Of a stretch of 64,000 bases of DNA, positions 1 to 13,698 are shown in pieces. The notes beneath the pieces are model-generated. The model did no database searches. It was not told where the DNA came from and saw only the letters and a program-made list of their open reading frames with translations. How positions within the stretch are numbered: the first letter of the stretch is position 1; each line of letters begins with the position of its first letter. Origin of the DNA: Acridotheres tristis (lineage: Eukaryota; Chordata; Aves; Passeriformes; Sturnidae); NCBI GenBank assembly GCA_037013685.1, contig CM072886.1, positions 6,634,001 to 6,698,000 of the forward strand, given 5' to 3'. The translations under genes were made by a program, and so were the position numbers.

Positions 1-1358
1 CTGCAGTGATTCCTGCCAGCTGTGAATCTGCCCCCCAGCATCCTAAGAGCACTCCTTCCTCATGGGGAAGGAGCATCATGTAAAAGAAAGCAGTGGAGAC
101 TGAATTGTACATGCCACCTGTGGAGACTTACACTAATCGTCTGTCTTTGTACTTAAATGGCAAATAGATTTTGTCCACTCTGAAAGTACTTGGATGCTGT
201 TTCAGTTAGAAAAACATCAGAGCAGCCTGTAATATCCTGACAGAGGTTATTGCAATGGATTGGGTGCAATGTGTCAGTCCTTACTTTTTAGAGGGTGTTT
301 TTCCAGTCTTGATGTAGGCATCTTGCAAGACAGTGTATTTAGCAGTGGCTCTTGTCAGGATTTTGGGCTGTAGGTAAGTGACTGGAGGCTTCAATTAGGA
401 GAGCATTTTCCTTGGGCTAGACACTGGGGAGGCAATCCTTGCAGAGGGATTGTAGCCAAATGGGAAGAATAAAGGTTGAAATGAAGAGCACAATATATTC
501 AAAAGGTGAAGAACACTGAGGTACAGGACTACAAAGGACATGTTTAGGGTCACAGGACCTTAAAAAACATGCAAATCAAGCCCTTCTCTCTAAGGTCCCT
601 CCCACTCACTTCACCTTCAATATTGGAAAATAATATTTATTCTTATGAGGAGAGGAATAATGAGTAAATTAGCAAGAGGCTTCAAATGACATTTTCAGAA
701 ATGTCTCAGTTATTTGGAAACCTGCCACTCAGTGAGAGCCAGGATCATGGTGTGCCCAGCTCGCCTCTGAGAAAGGCAGCTGGGCTTTTATTTCAAAAGT
801 CCCTTTGAAAAATGCACTAATAACTAATATCTAGATATAATGAAGTAATTCTTTTATCTTTAATACTGAAGCACATATGTTTTGGTGTATGTTTCTCTAA
901 TAACATCATAGAATTTCTGGGCTCTTTTAAGTCTAATATTGAATTTAATGACCTAGAACTAATAGGTTTTATTTACCATGCTGAAAAAAGCACAGTGTGG
1001 TGACTGAGGTAATTTATTTCAGTTTACCTTTAGTAATAATGCTCAGATCAACAATACTTAGACAGCCCAAATGCCCTCAAGCCTCTTCTCTGCAGTGTAA
1101 ATCCATTGCACTGTATTGATAAAGGCACTGATGCATTTCAAATGATCCAGATGCGTGTGGAGTAAATGAATTATTTATAGGTTGCTTTGCATAGATATTA
1201 AGAACTTTGTAAGTGCTAATATTTTTCATTATGAAGAAGGCTTGTGCTAAGGTGCTGCTTTGACAGCTCTTTAGACTACAGCTGCCCTCCTAGAAGCTGC
1301 AGCATGTTGACTGGAGTGCAGGTTTCTCTGGGCTGCTTCTCCGTGGGCCAAAAAGATT

Positions 1359-1672
1359 CACAGAATCATTAAGGCTGGAAAAGACCTCCGAGTCCAACCA
1401 TTAACCCAGCACTGCCAAGTCCAGCACTGAACCATGTCCCTGGGCTCCACATTGACATGAGTTTTGGGCACTTCCAAGGATGGTGATTCCAGCACTTCCT
1501 GAGCAGCCAGTTCCAGTCTTTAACCAGTGAATTTTTTTTTTCCTAAATCTGGCACAATTCACAGTCATTTCCTCTAGTTCTGTCACTTGTTGCTTGGGAG
1601 AAGAGCCCAACTGCCCCATGCTACAGCCTTTTGTCAGGTATTTGCAGAGAGCAACTGACAGCTTTCTCTTGA
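1359..1672 (-). mobile_element. Truncated CR1 LINE 3' fragment
   Basis: The + strand begins with CACAGAATCATTAAGG, then AAAAGACCTCC and GTCCAACCATTAACCCAGCA, and later reads TCTGTCACTTGTTGCTTGGG. This is the reverse complement of a CR1 3' end of the CR1-X-like type, so the element lies on the minus strand. It is diverged and 5'-truncated, with no intact reverse transcriptase. The boundary near 1672 is approximate, and 1673-1900 is no longer clearly CR1. Confidence 0.8.
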
Positions 1673-4600
1673 TGTCCATCCAAACTGGAAGGCCGCAGGA
1701 GCCTTTCTCTTGGCAAGGTTGGGCTGCCAGCAGGAAAGGAAAAGTCATCTTTCTGTTTGCCATCCAAGGGACAAAGTTGCCTTCCTTGGGCCCTGCATGT
1801 TGCAGTCTTGTGCACATTTGGGATCTGTGAGGAAGGAGTTTCCCATGCAGGAATCCTTGAGCCCCAGTGCCATCCTAGTTCCTGTCTTATGTTAATGAAT
1901 GTAAGTTAAAAAATGCTCACAGCTGGTTTTGTTAGAGTAAATCTGGAGAAGGCATAATTAGAAACATTAGCTCATTAATTTCCATGTGTTTTAAATGTGT
2001 GTTAAAAAGACAAGTGATTTGGTTTACTGGTCTTAATGGTTCAAAGAAAACTTTCTCTACTCTCAGTTCAAACCTTATATCCAAACTAAGGGAAGCTTCT
2101 TTCTGCAGTATTTTTATGAGTGTTTTGGTTTTGGAAATGTTTTTAAAATACATTCTGAAATACACAGCAAGATACCTGGTACACAGCACATTGGTTTGTG
2201 GTGTCTAAGGTTTAGTGAACTTCCAGGCCCCATTACAAAGAACCCCACAGCCTATAAGGATGACCTTATGCTGAGGTGAAGACACCCTCACTAAAGGAAA
2301 ATACAGGGGAAGGACTAAGAAGGCTCTTCTGGTCTAACATTGCATGGTTTTGCTGGGGATGGCCTTCAGAAACCCCCTGTTATGATTCATAAATATATGG
2401 ATGTTTGTTAAATGAACTTTTGGGTAGTGTTGGTGCCAGTGGAAGTGTCCATGCACTTTAGAGCTGGTTGATCACTATTCTTATTCTAAATGCCTTCATG
2501 AAGTGACATCCTGTGTTGCCAAAGCAGAGTAGGTAAGAGATTTTGCTCTGTCACTACTGCCACATTGAGGAAGAAGTAAGGAATATGTTAAACCATTTGA
2601 ACCATAATTTTTATTTTAGAGCTCATCCTGGATCATCTTCTTCAGAGATTTCTGGGGATCTGTGATCTGAGAACACTGGAGAGAATTTGTTCTACTCCTG
2701 CCTTTCAGCTTCTGGGCAGCTGCCCGAGTTCAGCAGTGACAGTAACCTGTTCACTAAAGACAGGAAACTTAGGAATTAATGGTTTTTTAAGAGACTATAA
2801 TAGGCTGTCGAGGAGAGCATTCCTGCCATGTAGCTGTTTTGTTCATTACTGCTAGAGAGAATGAAATGGGAAATCAATTTGGCTCTTTCAAAAATTAATA
2901 CAGCCTGCAGGAGCAAGCTGGGGAGGAGTATGGTGCCAAGGACTGGGCAGTGCCTCAGTGCACTCTTCTCTGCAGTGCTGGAGTGCTGGTGGGACACGTG
3001 CTGCTTTTGGACTGAGAAAATAATTCTTTGGTGTTTACAGCAATTTCTGAATTTAGAAAGAGAAATGTGTTGCATAAAATCATGTTTGGGAAAAATATCG
3101 CACCCTGGAAAAGCAGAAGTAACACAGTAATGGCCAAATAGGGGTTTTGTGTGTGGTGTTTTTGAGTAGTTTGATGTCTTGAGGAGGACAAGATTTCCAT
3201 AAGAGCCTGAGCCTACATTTAGAAGCCTCCATAGGTAACCTAATTTCTCCAAAGCCTGCTGAACTCTAATCATTCCCCTGCTTCTCATGGTTGCTGTTGA
3301 GCCTCTGAGTCAAATGTCTTCCTGAGGTATCAACATATGGATTTAGTTAGAGAACATCTGAAAACCCACATGCATTAAAAAGTGGCCCCAGGCATTCAGT
3401 GCCATAGGTTTCTGTTTGTTATGTCTCTGCATCTTGCCAGGCTGAGTGAAGGGTCTGGCCCAGGGTGGTGGCATGAAGGGCACCTGGGAGAAGTGAGATG
3501 CAAGGAATGAGTAATGAGGAAGGTAGGGACAATGTGATGCTGCACAGTCACTCAGGGGAGAAGCAGGGAGGATCTTGGGTGTGTTCCGAGGTGGAGCAGG
3601 AGCTGGAGTTGTGTGAAGAGTGAAATTGAGTCTGGAAGTCAGTACTGCTGAGAAGTGGCTTAGTGGCCTATGATGAAGAGCTGGAAAATACATTCAGTTG
3701 CTATGGCAGTATCAAAGAGAACAATTAGTGAATCAAAGATGATTGGAAGAGGCAGGAGAATTCTTTGGACTTCATTTCTTCTTAACGCCTACTGCCCATA
3801 ACTGCCTAATTCTGTTCCCACCAACTTTTTTTTAAAACAAAAGAGGAAAAATAGACTTCCCACAACAGGCAACATCCTGCTCTCACATGTTGGACCGGCA
3901 GGCTTCCCTAGATTTTCTATAACCATTAACAAAAACAGATTCTCCATTTCAATTTCTAGCCCTATTGCACTAAAATTAGTGCTTTTCCCTCAAAGTAGAT
4001 CAGAAGCAAGGCAATGCCTCCTGTCGTGACTGTGTCTGCCAGCAAGAAGCAGCTTCAGGGAATAATTTGAAGTTGTAAAAGGTGTGTGAAAGCTGGAACA
4101 ATTTAGGCTCCTTTGTGTGTTAAATATGTTTGTATATTTGAGGTAGAAATCCCTGGGAATTATGTAGAAGCTGCCTCCCTTTGCTCCTCCCCATCAGCTG
4201 TGTGATGCTCTAAGGTGCACTGCAGTGTTTCTAGCTCAGTGCTCCTGGTGGTGAATGCAAAGCTGATAAATTCAGTGCTGGGTCCTTTTACCTGCCAGCC
4301 AGGCAGACGTACTGCAGTGACACTGGATTCACAGTGGGGAACCTTTTGATTAAAAATTAAATAAATTATAAAAAGGAGAACAGCAGGGATGGAAGTGGGA
4401 AGGAAACGCTGCCACGGGGAGCAGCAGCATCTGTTGGGGACTTTGAAGATCATGGCTCACAGCAGAGGTGTCTCTGAACCACAGACACACAGCCACATGC
4501 ACAGTCCTGCCTGTGTGCTGAACAGTTTAAATCCAGCCAGGAAGAGGATCAGGATTTTTTCATCCTGTTCAAAGTGGCTTGAAATCAAAACCCTGCTGCT

Positions 4601-7600
4601 CTCAGAGCCAAAGGAAAGGCACTGGTTTGTCAAGAGTTTAACTGGGAGGGGCATTAGGTGTTGTCTCAGTGGGTGTTAGTTAAAAATCCATGTGAATAGC
4701 TACAAGTAGAGTGTGACACCAAGAGATGCTCTTCCCCAGGTAACACCTGTGAACCAGGTAAGGGTGAGCTCCCAGCTGTGTCCTGCCCTTGGGGAAGGGG
4801 ACACTGCAGTGACAATAATTGTCTGTAATAAGTCTTAAAAAGGATGGCCATAACTGCATTCCTGCTGGTTGAATTTGTATTAAAATTAAGTTTCTGAGGT
4901 TTTTTTCCTTTGACTCTTCAGAGGAATGTAACACAAGGAAGAGGAGGGAGAGAAACAAGAGCTGTGCCCTACTCCTGGTGATGGAGCAAGCTGGGCACAG
5001 AGAGGGTGATGGTCTCCCTTCCCCAGGAGCTTGGCTGCAGGAGAGGGAGACCTGGCATTTTCATGGCAATTTCACCATGAGGAGGATTGCTTTTGGAGAG
5101 AGTAAGAAATTTTATTTTCATTGGATCCACCACTGCTTAGAAGATGTGGGCAGATAGAAAAGAGACTCAGTTTTGAACTGCAGGAAAAGAAGGTCAAGAA
5201 AGAGGATTTGCATGAACTTGCTGAAGGTTTTCCTAACAGCCAGGCTGATTTAAGGATGGAAAAAATTTAGGAAAGAGGCACTTCAGAGATAAGCACCCAG
5301 GAAAGCACAGATGGAAGAAATGAGGTGCATAATTACAGGATACACTGAGCAAAAAGCACATTCAAGGAAGGACTCTAAAAAGGTGATGGAGAAAGGAAAA
5401 CTCTTTGGTGTGTTCAGGCCTCTTGTTAAGCCATTGATCCTAATTACTGCACACTGCTGATACCTTCAGTAGTGATTTCCAGAAATGTCCTTTGATACAG
5501 TCCATCCCTAGGAACCTTTTGTTGTCTAGGATGCAATTTGCTTACCTTTTTTTTTTTTAAATATATTTTAATCAAGGCAATTTTCTGTTTTTCATGCTGC
5601 CCTGCCCAACTTTTATTCCTTCTTGGAGAATTTTACTTGGTGCAAAGAACATTTTCCTGACTCAATAGCTTTCCTGGAGCTTGCTCCACTGCTCTTGGAC
5701 ATTTGTTGAACATGGAATGCTTACCAAGTATTAATTAGAGCAGTATGTATTCTTCTTGTTCCCTTTAATGAAGATTAAATAAATATATGCTGAGATACCA
5801 TAATTAAATAATTTGAAGGCAGGAAATACTGTATTTCTGGTGATTAAACTTTATATCAAGTCTTTGTAACTGAAAATTTAGCAGGCAAAGATTTACTTAT
5901 CTAAGAAAAATGTCCCTGGTGAGTTTGGATCTCCTGACTGGATTAAGGGCTGAATGTATGAAAAGTACTTTTTTTTTTTTTTAAACAGGAAATAGAACCA
6001 GACTTATATAATTCATTAAAATAAATTTATGATGAGATAATTATCATTGATCAAGGGAATGTAATTATACTTTAAAACCTCACATCAGTGGAAATTAAAT
6101 TAAGAGCACAGGAGACCAAAGGTTTACCCAACCCAAAATCCTGTTTCCATGAGAGGTGGGATGTGTGCACAAGGATGAGCAAGAGGGCAGTGAACATCTC
6201 TCACTTTTTAGCTCAGAGAATTCTCAGATCCTCTGGTATATTTTCTGTTTAGTTGCCCAAAATAGTTTTCTCTTCTAAGATGCTTTCCAAGCACCCTCCA
6301 GAGCCTTTTGCATCCTGCATTTCATTCATCGATGTGTTTCATTGACCTAAGACCTGTTGCAAGAGGAAGGATTCTTGGGAGTTTGTTCCTATTTGCTTTG
6401 CTTGGTCAGCCTTAGATCAGGACTTTGGAGAAATGTTTTCCACCTCTAGTATATAATTTTAGAGAGGATGTGATGGGAACTACACACAAGGAGTGCACAG
6501 AAGTGTCTGGGTTAACGTCTCAAAAATGTTCAAATTATTTGATTTTCATGACACTTGAAGACAAATGTATGCATGCACTATAATTTATTTGACCTTAAAG
6601 AAAAGCCAGATGATTTTGCTGTGTGTTAGAGTTAAAATCTTTAGGTGCCTATACCAAATCGTGCCCTACAAAGTAATCATGATGTCATAAAATTGTGTGA
6701 TCCAGGTCCCCAGCAGGGCTTCTTAGCTTCATGTGAAATCTGCACTGGGTCTGCTGCAAAGATTTTATTTTGCTATTTGACTTAAAGTCCCAGCCTCTGG
6801 GGACAGGTAGCACACAAAAAATACTCTAGTTTGATTCACAAAAGAAATGGAATAAATAAAAACATTTTTAGTACTCAGAGATATTATCACAATTATTTTT
6901 AAATGGTCCTTCAAATGTTAAACTTATCTGGAGGAAAATGGAGACAAATCCATTTAATTGCATTTGAAAAGATGTTCTTTAAAATATCAGGTTCTTTTGA
7001 AGGCTTATACCTGTCTTCCAGTGCTTAGATTTCATAATAATTGACAAAATCTGGGTAATTATCTTCAAAGCATTTTAGCTTTCCAGGGAAGGCAGAATGG
7101 CAGGGGTGGGAAAAAATGTAAACAAAGTCTAGTAAGAAGGAAGAGGGAAATGTCAAAGTTCAAGCCAAGAAAAGTGAAAAAAGTACCAGTTCAGAAGCAT
7201 TTACTCCATAATGAACAAAACTCTGGATCTATTAGATAAATTATTATTATATTGTCATGTGTCTCTATAAAAATTGACTCCACAACGAATGGTGGTGAAT
7301 GCAGCTGTTCAGAGAGATTTTGGTCTTGCTGCAGGGCTGTTCCATGGGGTCATTTATTCCAGACTCTGGCTGGAAGTCTTGGCCTTGCCATGCATCCACT
7401 GTGGGAATATCTGAGTAACCTGGTACCTTCAGGGAGACCGAGAAGAACCTTCAGGACTTGGATAAACACCTAAAATCCACCAATTCTGTCCGGACAGCCT
7501 CCAGAAATTTTTTTCCAATACTCCAATTTGTTACCACGCTAATAAACACTTATTCTCTGCTCAGCAGGCAATTTTCCCATTTCCTGGTGGGCAGGAGCCC

Positions 7601-7896
7601 ATCCCCAGGGCTGCTCCTGAGCCAGCAGGGCTGGGCTGCCCCTCAGAGGGGTTCGTGCACATATGCTGGGCCATGTGCAGCAGTTTCCACTGTCTGCCAC
7701 TGCCTCGGCTGATGGACTGGCTCATTTCACTAGACAAATTGCTTGGAATGCTCATGCATGAGCCAAGATGCTTATTGATAATTTGGAGGTATCTTTTCCT
7801 TCCTTGTTCTCCTTCCCAAGGGGAGCAGGCTGTGAACTGTGATGTAAAAAGTGTGTTAAAATACTTATTTAAAACATGCCCAAGAGAATATATATT

Positions 7897-7922
7897 TTTA
7901 TTTATTTATTTATTTATTTATT
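7897..7922. repeat. (TTTA)n microsatellite
   Basis: About six and a half uninterrupted copies of TTTA, preceded by TATATAT. It is ordinary intronic simple sequence. Confidence 0.9.
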
Positions 7923-9014
7923 CCACGTGCTTCATATTTTCTTTCTTCCTGGTGTCAGGGGCAGCCTTTGCAAGAGTTTGCCACTACCTTTTGCCTTGAA
8001 GCCGATACCAAACACAGCAGCAGGCATAAGATATGGCCTTAAACTAAATTAACTTTTAACATAAAAGCGTGATCTTTATTTATTTTCTAATTTTAATGCT
8101 TCGCAAAGGAAGGTATTTTTAATAATATACACCAATAATTATAATATTCTTGATTTTTTTCCTTAATTGGCACAGAATGGGTAATATAGCTAAACTATCA
8201 AGCCAGAAGACTATGAATAAGAAAACAGGAGAGGAATTATTAGAATTCCATAGTTAATATTTGCTTTTCTTCTTCTAAGGCAGGAAACTGAAAACATAAT
8301 CCATTTTCTGTTGCAATCAACTTTTTTAGCAGAAACAATATACTTGGGAGAGAAAAATACTGTAAACAGCCTGTTTATATCCAGTTTGAGGGACATCATC
8401 ACCTTGATCACTGCAGTGAGCTTGGGATGCTCTATCCAAAAAAGATAGATTGTAATGGGAATAGAACTGGTCCAGAGAAAGATTAAGACCATGACAGAAG
8501 CATGCAAATGAATGATAAAAGAATTGCCCTGAGTTATAAAGAAATTATGTAAGGATAGAAAATAAAGAAAAAATATGAAGGAATCAAGTGCTTTCTGTTT
8601 AATAAGAGTGTTCTTTGGATTCAATCTCATCTGCTGAAAGTTCTTAACCCACTGAGAAGGTATTATTGGACAGAAGGATGATGAGAATTGGAAGGAAGGA
8701 GCAGTCATTCTTTTGGTGTAACTATTTTTCACCCCTTGCACTTAAGCCAGGTTCTCATATCAGCCCTTTAGTTCCTGCCCCAGCATCAGTACAGTTGTGT
8801 TCTTAGCAGCTGCTTGTGCTTCAAGACCAACAGAACAGGCAATACCAGGTGGATGATGTTGGTTCCATGGCAGAGAGAGGAAAAGGAGCAAGAAGTGAAA
8901 TAAGGAACTCAGGAATCTTCTCTGGGGTTTGGTGAAGATTCTGCGTGGGAGCTGACCCAGTCACTGCAGGCAAACCAAACCAATGTGCAATGCTAAGGAA
9001 AAGCTCCTCACTCA

Positions 9015-9190
9015 TCATAGAATCACAGAATGGTTTGGGTTGGAGGGGAGCTGACAGATCATCCATTTCCAACCCCCCTGCCATGGGCAGGGACATATTC
9101 ACTAAACCAAGTTCCTCAGAACCTCAACCAACCCAGCCTTAAACACTTCCAGGGATGGGGCATCCACAGCTTCTCTGGGCAGCCTCTTCT
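9015..9190 (-). mobile_element. Truncated CR1 LINE 3' fragment
   Basis: The + strand reads TCATAGAATCACAGAATGG, then a GTTTGGGTTGGA block, CCCCCCTGCCATGGGCAGGG and later CTTCCAGGGATGGGGCATCC. This is the reverse complement of a typical avian CR1 3' terminus. It is one of the better preserved copies here and is 5'-truncated. Confidence 0.9.
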
Positions 9191-11133
9191 ATTGTCAGCT
9201 ACTCAGCTGAATGAATTTTTTCACTCCATCATCAGCTGATTTAAAAACAACGGGATTTTACACATAATTGCAAAATGTTTCTCCACTAGTGGCTCCCTTG
9301 CAGCTGGATGCCTGAAGACTGTTCTCACTCAGGTGCCATTTCTTTCCCTCAGTGCCATCTCACTCAGGACACCAGTCTCCTGCTCGGCCTTGGAGCTAAT
9401 TATTTATTAATGGTTCTTTGCAAGTGTTGAAAGGGTTTCCATTGGCTCTGTTGCAGGGTTCCCTCTTGTGACCACTGCAAAACCAGTAATGGTGCACTGG
9501 TAACCAAAACGTGTCTTGGGGTCTTGGATTTCATCTCTTGTCTGCCTTGATTTTCCAAACCCTGAGGTCAGGGTGATGACCATGACTCTGACAGACTCCT
9601 CACAGAGTTAGACTTCATCTCAATTGTACCTCACCAGACACATCTGAAATGACAGGGTGACATAAGAGGGATTGTGAAATATTGCACCCAAAGATAATTA
9701 AAACTTTACCAGAAGCTGCACACAAAGCATATCTTCTTGTTGATATACAACAGTGTCATTCAGTCTGTATTGAAATTTAGGCAATCTTCCCATGATAATA
9801 ATAATGAAAAGCAAGAAAAAAAACACTTTATGTTTTCTTTCTGCCCATCGTGGCCATTAACAAGTGCAATTTGGTTAGGGTCAAAGAGAAGGAGGCAAGG
9901 GAATGCACAGAGAAATTAAATAAGTGAGATGTGGGGTCACATTTTAATGAAAATTTATTCATGGATTCCTTTTTTTCCTCAGTGTCAAATGGATTATTAC
10001 ATTTAGGTGTAACACTTTGGATTATGCACTCCCCTGTGTCAAGCCAAACTAGATGAGGCAGGTAAGACCCAGTGCATTTGGCAGAGAGGGAGGTCACAGA
10101 GGGATACTGCCCTGGCCAGGGGCACAACCAGGGAGTGTTTGGAGCAGGGCTCCTGCATGGAACAGACAAACCTGGGTTACCACCAGGCAGGAGGGGTAAC
10201 TTGGGCTCTCATCTGAGCTAGCAACTACAGTGGAAAATGCCCTGTGTTGCCTTGTGTTTCAGCCTTCTGATTGTTGACAGATTCTTTTTACAGATTCTCA
10301 CACTCTTTCTTGTAAATAATGATTGTTTTGCATTCCTCTTTGGAGGAAGAGAAAATTGATAAACCATTAAGAGGACCTGTGGGGTCAAGAAGAATTATCC
10401 TCACTGTCCAATCCATGGTCATTGATGGAATTCTATAAATAAACATGTAATGTAAATAAAGTAGTGCTTTTCCTACTTGATTCCTCAGAGTGTGAGTGTC
10501 TTTCCTTTTGTGCCATTATTGTTTTATATTCCCAGTGAAATCTCTGCCATTGTGTATTTGGGGCTGTGCACCCGTCTCAGTTGTCCAGGGTGTGCATCCC
10601 TTTCATGGAGCTGGGATAAGCTGATTCCTGCTACCTGTTGGCTGCACTTTCTTTTTCCTCCTCAGTTGCATGATGTGACTGTGAAAAATATGTAGGGTCT
10701 GGATAAAAGCATCAAGGACCATTTTCTGGGAAAATGATTGTCTGGCCTTAAATTTCTTCTGGCCTGTGTTGAACGTGAAGTGTTTCCAGCAGGGAATCAA
10801 AGGGATGAGTGTAATCTGCAGTGTCCAGCTGTCCAGTAACCCAGGACACTTCCCCTCCCAGAACATCCAGGATTTGAAGAGCCCATGGCACAAGCACAGC
10901 TGAACAAGAGAGTAAGATAGCAGAGAAGTTTTGAGAAAGATTTCTTGGCTCTGGAATGCACCAAAATCATCTCAGTGTGATGCACTCCCCTCCGCCCCCG
11001 AGTCATTAGAAAGATAAATTGAGGGCAGCAAGTAACAAGGTGTGAGGTTTCACTGCTGTTTGGGCTTTGCAGCAGGTTTGTAATCAAGATAGTTTGCCCT
11101 AGATGCAATAAAAATGGATTTAGACCAGAGAAT

Positions 11134-11262
11134 TTCTTATTCTTATTCTTATTCTTATTCTTATTCTTATTCTTATTCTTATTCTTATTCTTATTCTTAT
11201 TCTTATTCTTATTCTTATTCTTATTCTTATTCTTATTCTTATTCTTATTCTTATTCTTATTC
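11134..11262. repeat. (TTCTTA)n hexanucleotide tandem array, ~21 copies
   Basis: About 21.5 essentially perfect copies of TTCTTA over 129 bp. On the minus strand it reads as an Asn-Lys repeat and creates an artefactual open frame at 10797-11264. It is not telomeric (TTAGGG) sequence. Its purity suggests a young, polymorphic array. Confidence 0.97.
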
Positions 11263-11291
11263 ATTTTTCACCAAATTGTAGTGTCTCTCTT

Positions 11292-11304
11292 CCCCCCCCC
11301 CCCC
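11292..11304. repeat. C13 homopolymer
   Basis: Thirteen consecutive C residues, 29 bp after the hexanucleotide array, forming a G13 run on the other strand. Confidence 0.95.
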
Positions 11305-13677
11305 ACATGCTATAAAAGCAGATAGAAGCTGGGAAGGGAGTAATTTGAAGTTGAAGCAAGTTCTCAGTTTCTCACATGCATTTCAGCTTTTCGTGCCTGT
11401 GCCAGTGACTCGTGATCTGAGAGTCCCACAGAATTCCCAGCCTGGGGCTCTTTGAGGAGGAGTTCAGCCTCACAAATGAGGCAGAAGCAGAATTTTACCT
11501 GGTTTCAAATTTGGGACCCAAATTTTAAAGGTGTGCTCTGCCTGTATTTCCTGTATTTCAGGCATGATGCTGAAATGATCTTTTTTTTTTTTTTGTATTG
11601 AATCTTGAAAGAGTTGGAATTAGATAAAAAAGAGAAACACACCAGCATTGCTGATTTTTATAGTTTTAAGTTTTCCCAAGACTCAATCTTCTTCCAGCTT
11701 TTGACAAGTTAATTTACAAGCCTGCTAGAGGTGCATGTTGATGTGGGAATTTTCCTGGGCTATAATTGTGTTTTATTTTACTGGTACTACTGTAAAAGCA
11801 CTATATTGGTGCACCAAGTGCAACTGCATTGAGATGATGAGCAATTAAAACCACTTCTTGCATAATAAAGCACATTCTATCATGTTGCACTTAATATACC
11901 AATGCAATGTGTTATACAGAATTTAGCTAAATTACAGTAAATCACCTTTTTAAAGAAGTTTTTCTTTCAGCAGTGCATGTGGGGAAAAAAACTGCTGGGA
12001 ACAGTAAAAGGATAATGACCCATAATGGCTGAAAGCTAAAAATGGGATTCCAGTTGTCTCCTGGAATTAAAGGTTGCAGCAATGTTGTTAAAGGCAAGCT
12101 GTTCTCTGTCCCTTGTTGCTCCTTGTATCAGCACCACAAAGTCTAAGAAAATCTTATTTATTTCTGCCCGGCAAAGTAGCAAGGCAGAAGAAAGAGGAGT
12201 CACTGATGGGGGTAGGTGGGCTGAAACAGAGGCAGGGTGGTGGCAGGGGCTGTGAAAAATTGCAAATGCCAAAGTCTACAGGAGCAGCTGTAAGACTGTC
12301 CCCTCCCCAAGGAGCAGCTCACCGAGGGCACGATGAAGATGTGGGTATGAAAATGGGGTTTTGCTGCTATTCCCTATTCGTGATCCTTGCCTCCCACTTC
12401 CTCAGTTCTCCCAGCCTGCTGCAGGCACCAGGGGACAGGGGATGGGAAACCTTCCCTGCATTTTCTCTCTGGGAAGCAGCTCAGTATCAAATCAGTCCTT
12501 GCTCCTGCCATGGGGAGGGAATTTCAGAGTCAGTTGTTTGTTGGGTACATGCTTTAAATATTAAATAGATGCACTGCAACATGTCTTGAAAGAACAACAG
12601 ATCACAGTACTAAATGCATCATCACAACAGCCTTATTTCCACCAGAGTTTGTGATTGCATCTCTCTGGACCCCTGAATGGGCTTCCATTGGGGACTGATT
12701 GTGCTCTTATTTTGCATCATGATCTATGTGGTGAAGTTTTGCAGCAGTTAGTGAGTATGCACAGTCCTGGCACTTGTTCAACTTCTATTCTTAGTAGTCT
12801 TTTGAGGAGTAAATTCTACCTGCCCCAAGGGCTGTAGGTCTTGGGGCCATTCCCTGACTCCTGACAGGCAGATACTGTCCTAGGAGAGTCAATTATCCTG
12901 CAGGCCTGGTAAACAAGATGTGATTTCCCCTTTCATGAAAGCAAAGTAAAACGAGCATTTCCATAAACCTGCCCGTGTTCATCCTTCTCCCTGCTCACAC
13001 CATGCTGCACTTTATTCCTCTTGTTTGGTCCTTCTTAATATTTGCTGTTTGGGGGATTTTTTCTGATAATTTCTATTTCCTATGTGAATTTACTCTTTTC
13101 TGTTGTTTTCCACTCCGCTTCCATTATGTCCAAAAGCCTCAGGCTCCCTCTCTCAAAACCAGTCCCTGAAGACAGCAGGCTGTCTCTGAAGGTAGATGCT
13201 TCTGCTGCATCTGGCAGGATTAAGGTGTTTTTCAGGGTCTTGATCCCTCGCACAGCAACATGTTAACCACAGCTTGTGCCATTCCCTCACCTGTGACACT
13301 CAGCACATTTTTACAGGGATTTCAGAGTCCCCCAATGTACTTTCCCTGTGAGCAGCTCACCTGAGCTGTGGGGATGGCTGTACTGAACATCCATGCCTGG
13401 TGGTGCTGCTGATGAGCTGCTGTCTCCCCTTGGGCTCTGCTGGGTGCCTGGGTTGAGGGTGTGAATTTTGGGAGTCCCAGCTGAGCCCCAGCCTGCCTGG
13501 GTACCTGGTTCAGTCAGGCTGCTGTTCCCACACTATTGCAGTGTGAGCTGCCAGCCTCCCCCAGTCCTGCAATCACAGGCAGTCACTGCAAGCCAGAGGG
13601 TTTGTCCTGTGTGCTGCAGGTCACCTATGGAGAGTCTGGGTTTGCCTTCTCCGGCTGGACCCTTCTCTTTGGCCCTG

Positions 13678-13698
13678 GTGTGTGTGTGTGTGTGTGTG
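13678..13698. repeat. (GT)n dinucleotide repeat
   Basis: Twenty-one bases of uninterrupted GT alternation. It explains the Val-Cys and His-Thr runs in the overlapping chance frames at 13468-13838. Confidence 0.95.

Noticed and set aside
1673..1900. Extension of the first CR1 fragment or a coding exon (four overlapping short frames)
   Set aside because: CR1 similarity fades after about 1672, and the frames on both strands overlap without splice signals or domains.
5969..5990. Strong-looking splice acceptor (T14 then AAACAG)
   Set aside because: The following sequence does not continue DPP6 and has early stops; it looks like a pseudo-acceptor.
8211..8741. 176-codon hydrophobic minus-strand frame resembling a membrane protein
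   Set aside because: The hydrophobicity follows from T-rich minus-strand sequence. I could not match receptor motifs such as those of taste or vomeronasal receptors. One frame of this length is expected by chance.
10797..11264. 155-codon minus-strand frame with a long Asn-Lys repeat
   Set aside because: The repeat is the TTCTTA microsatellite translated; the rest has no domain, no splice context and no codon bias.
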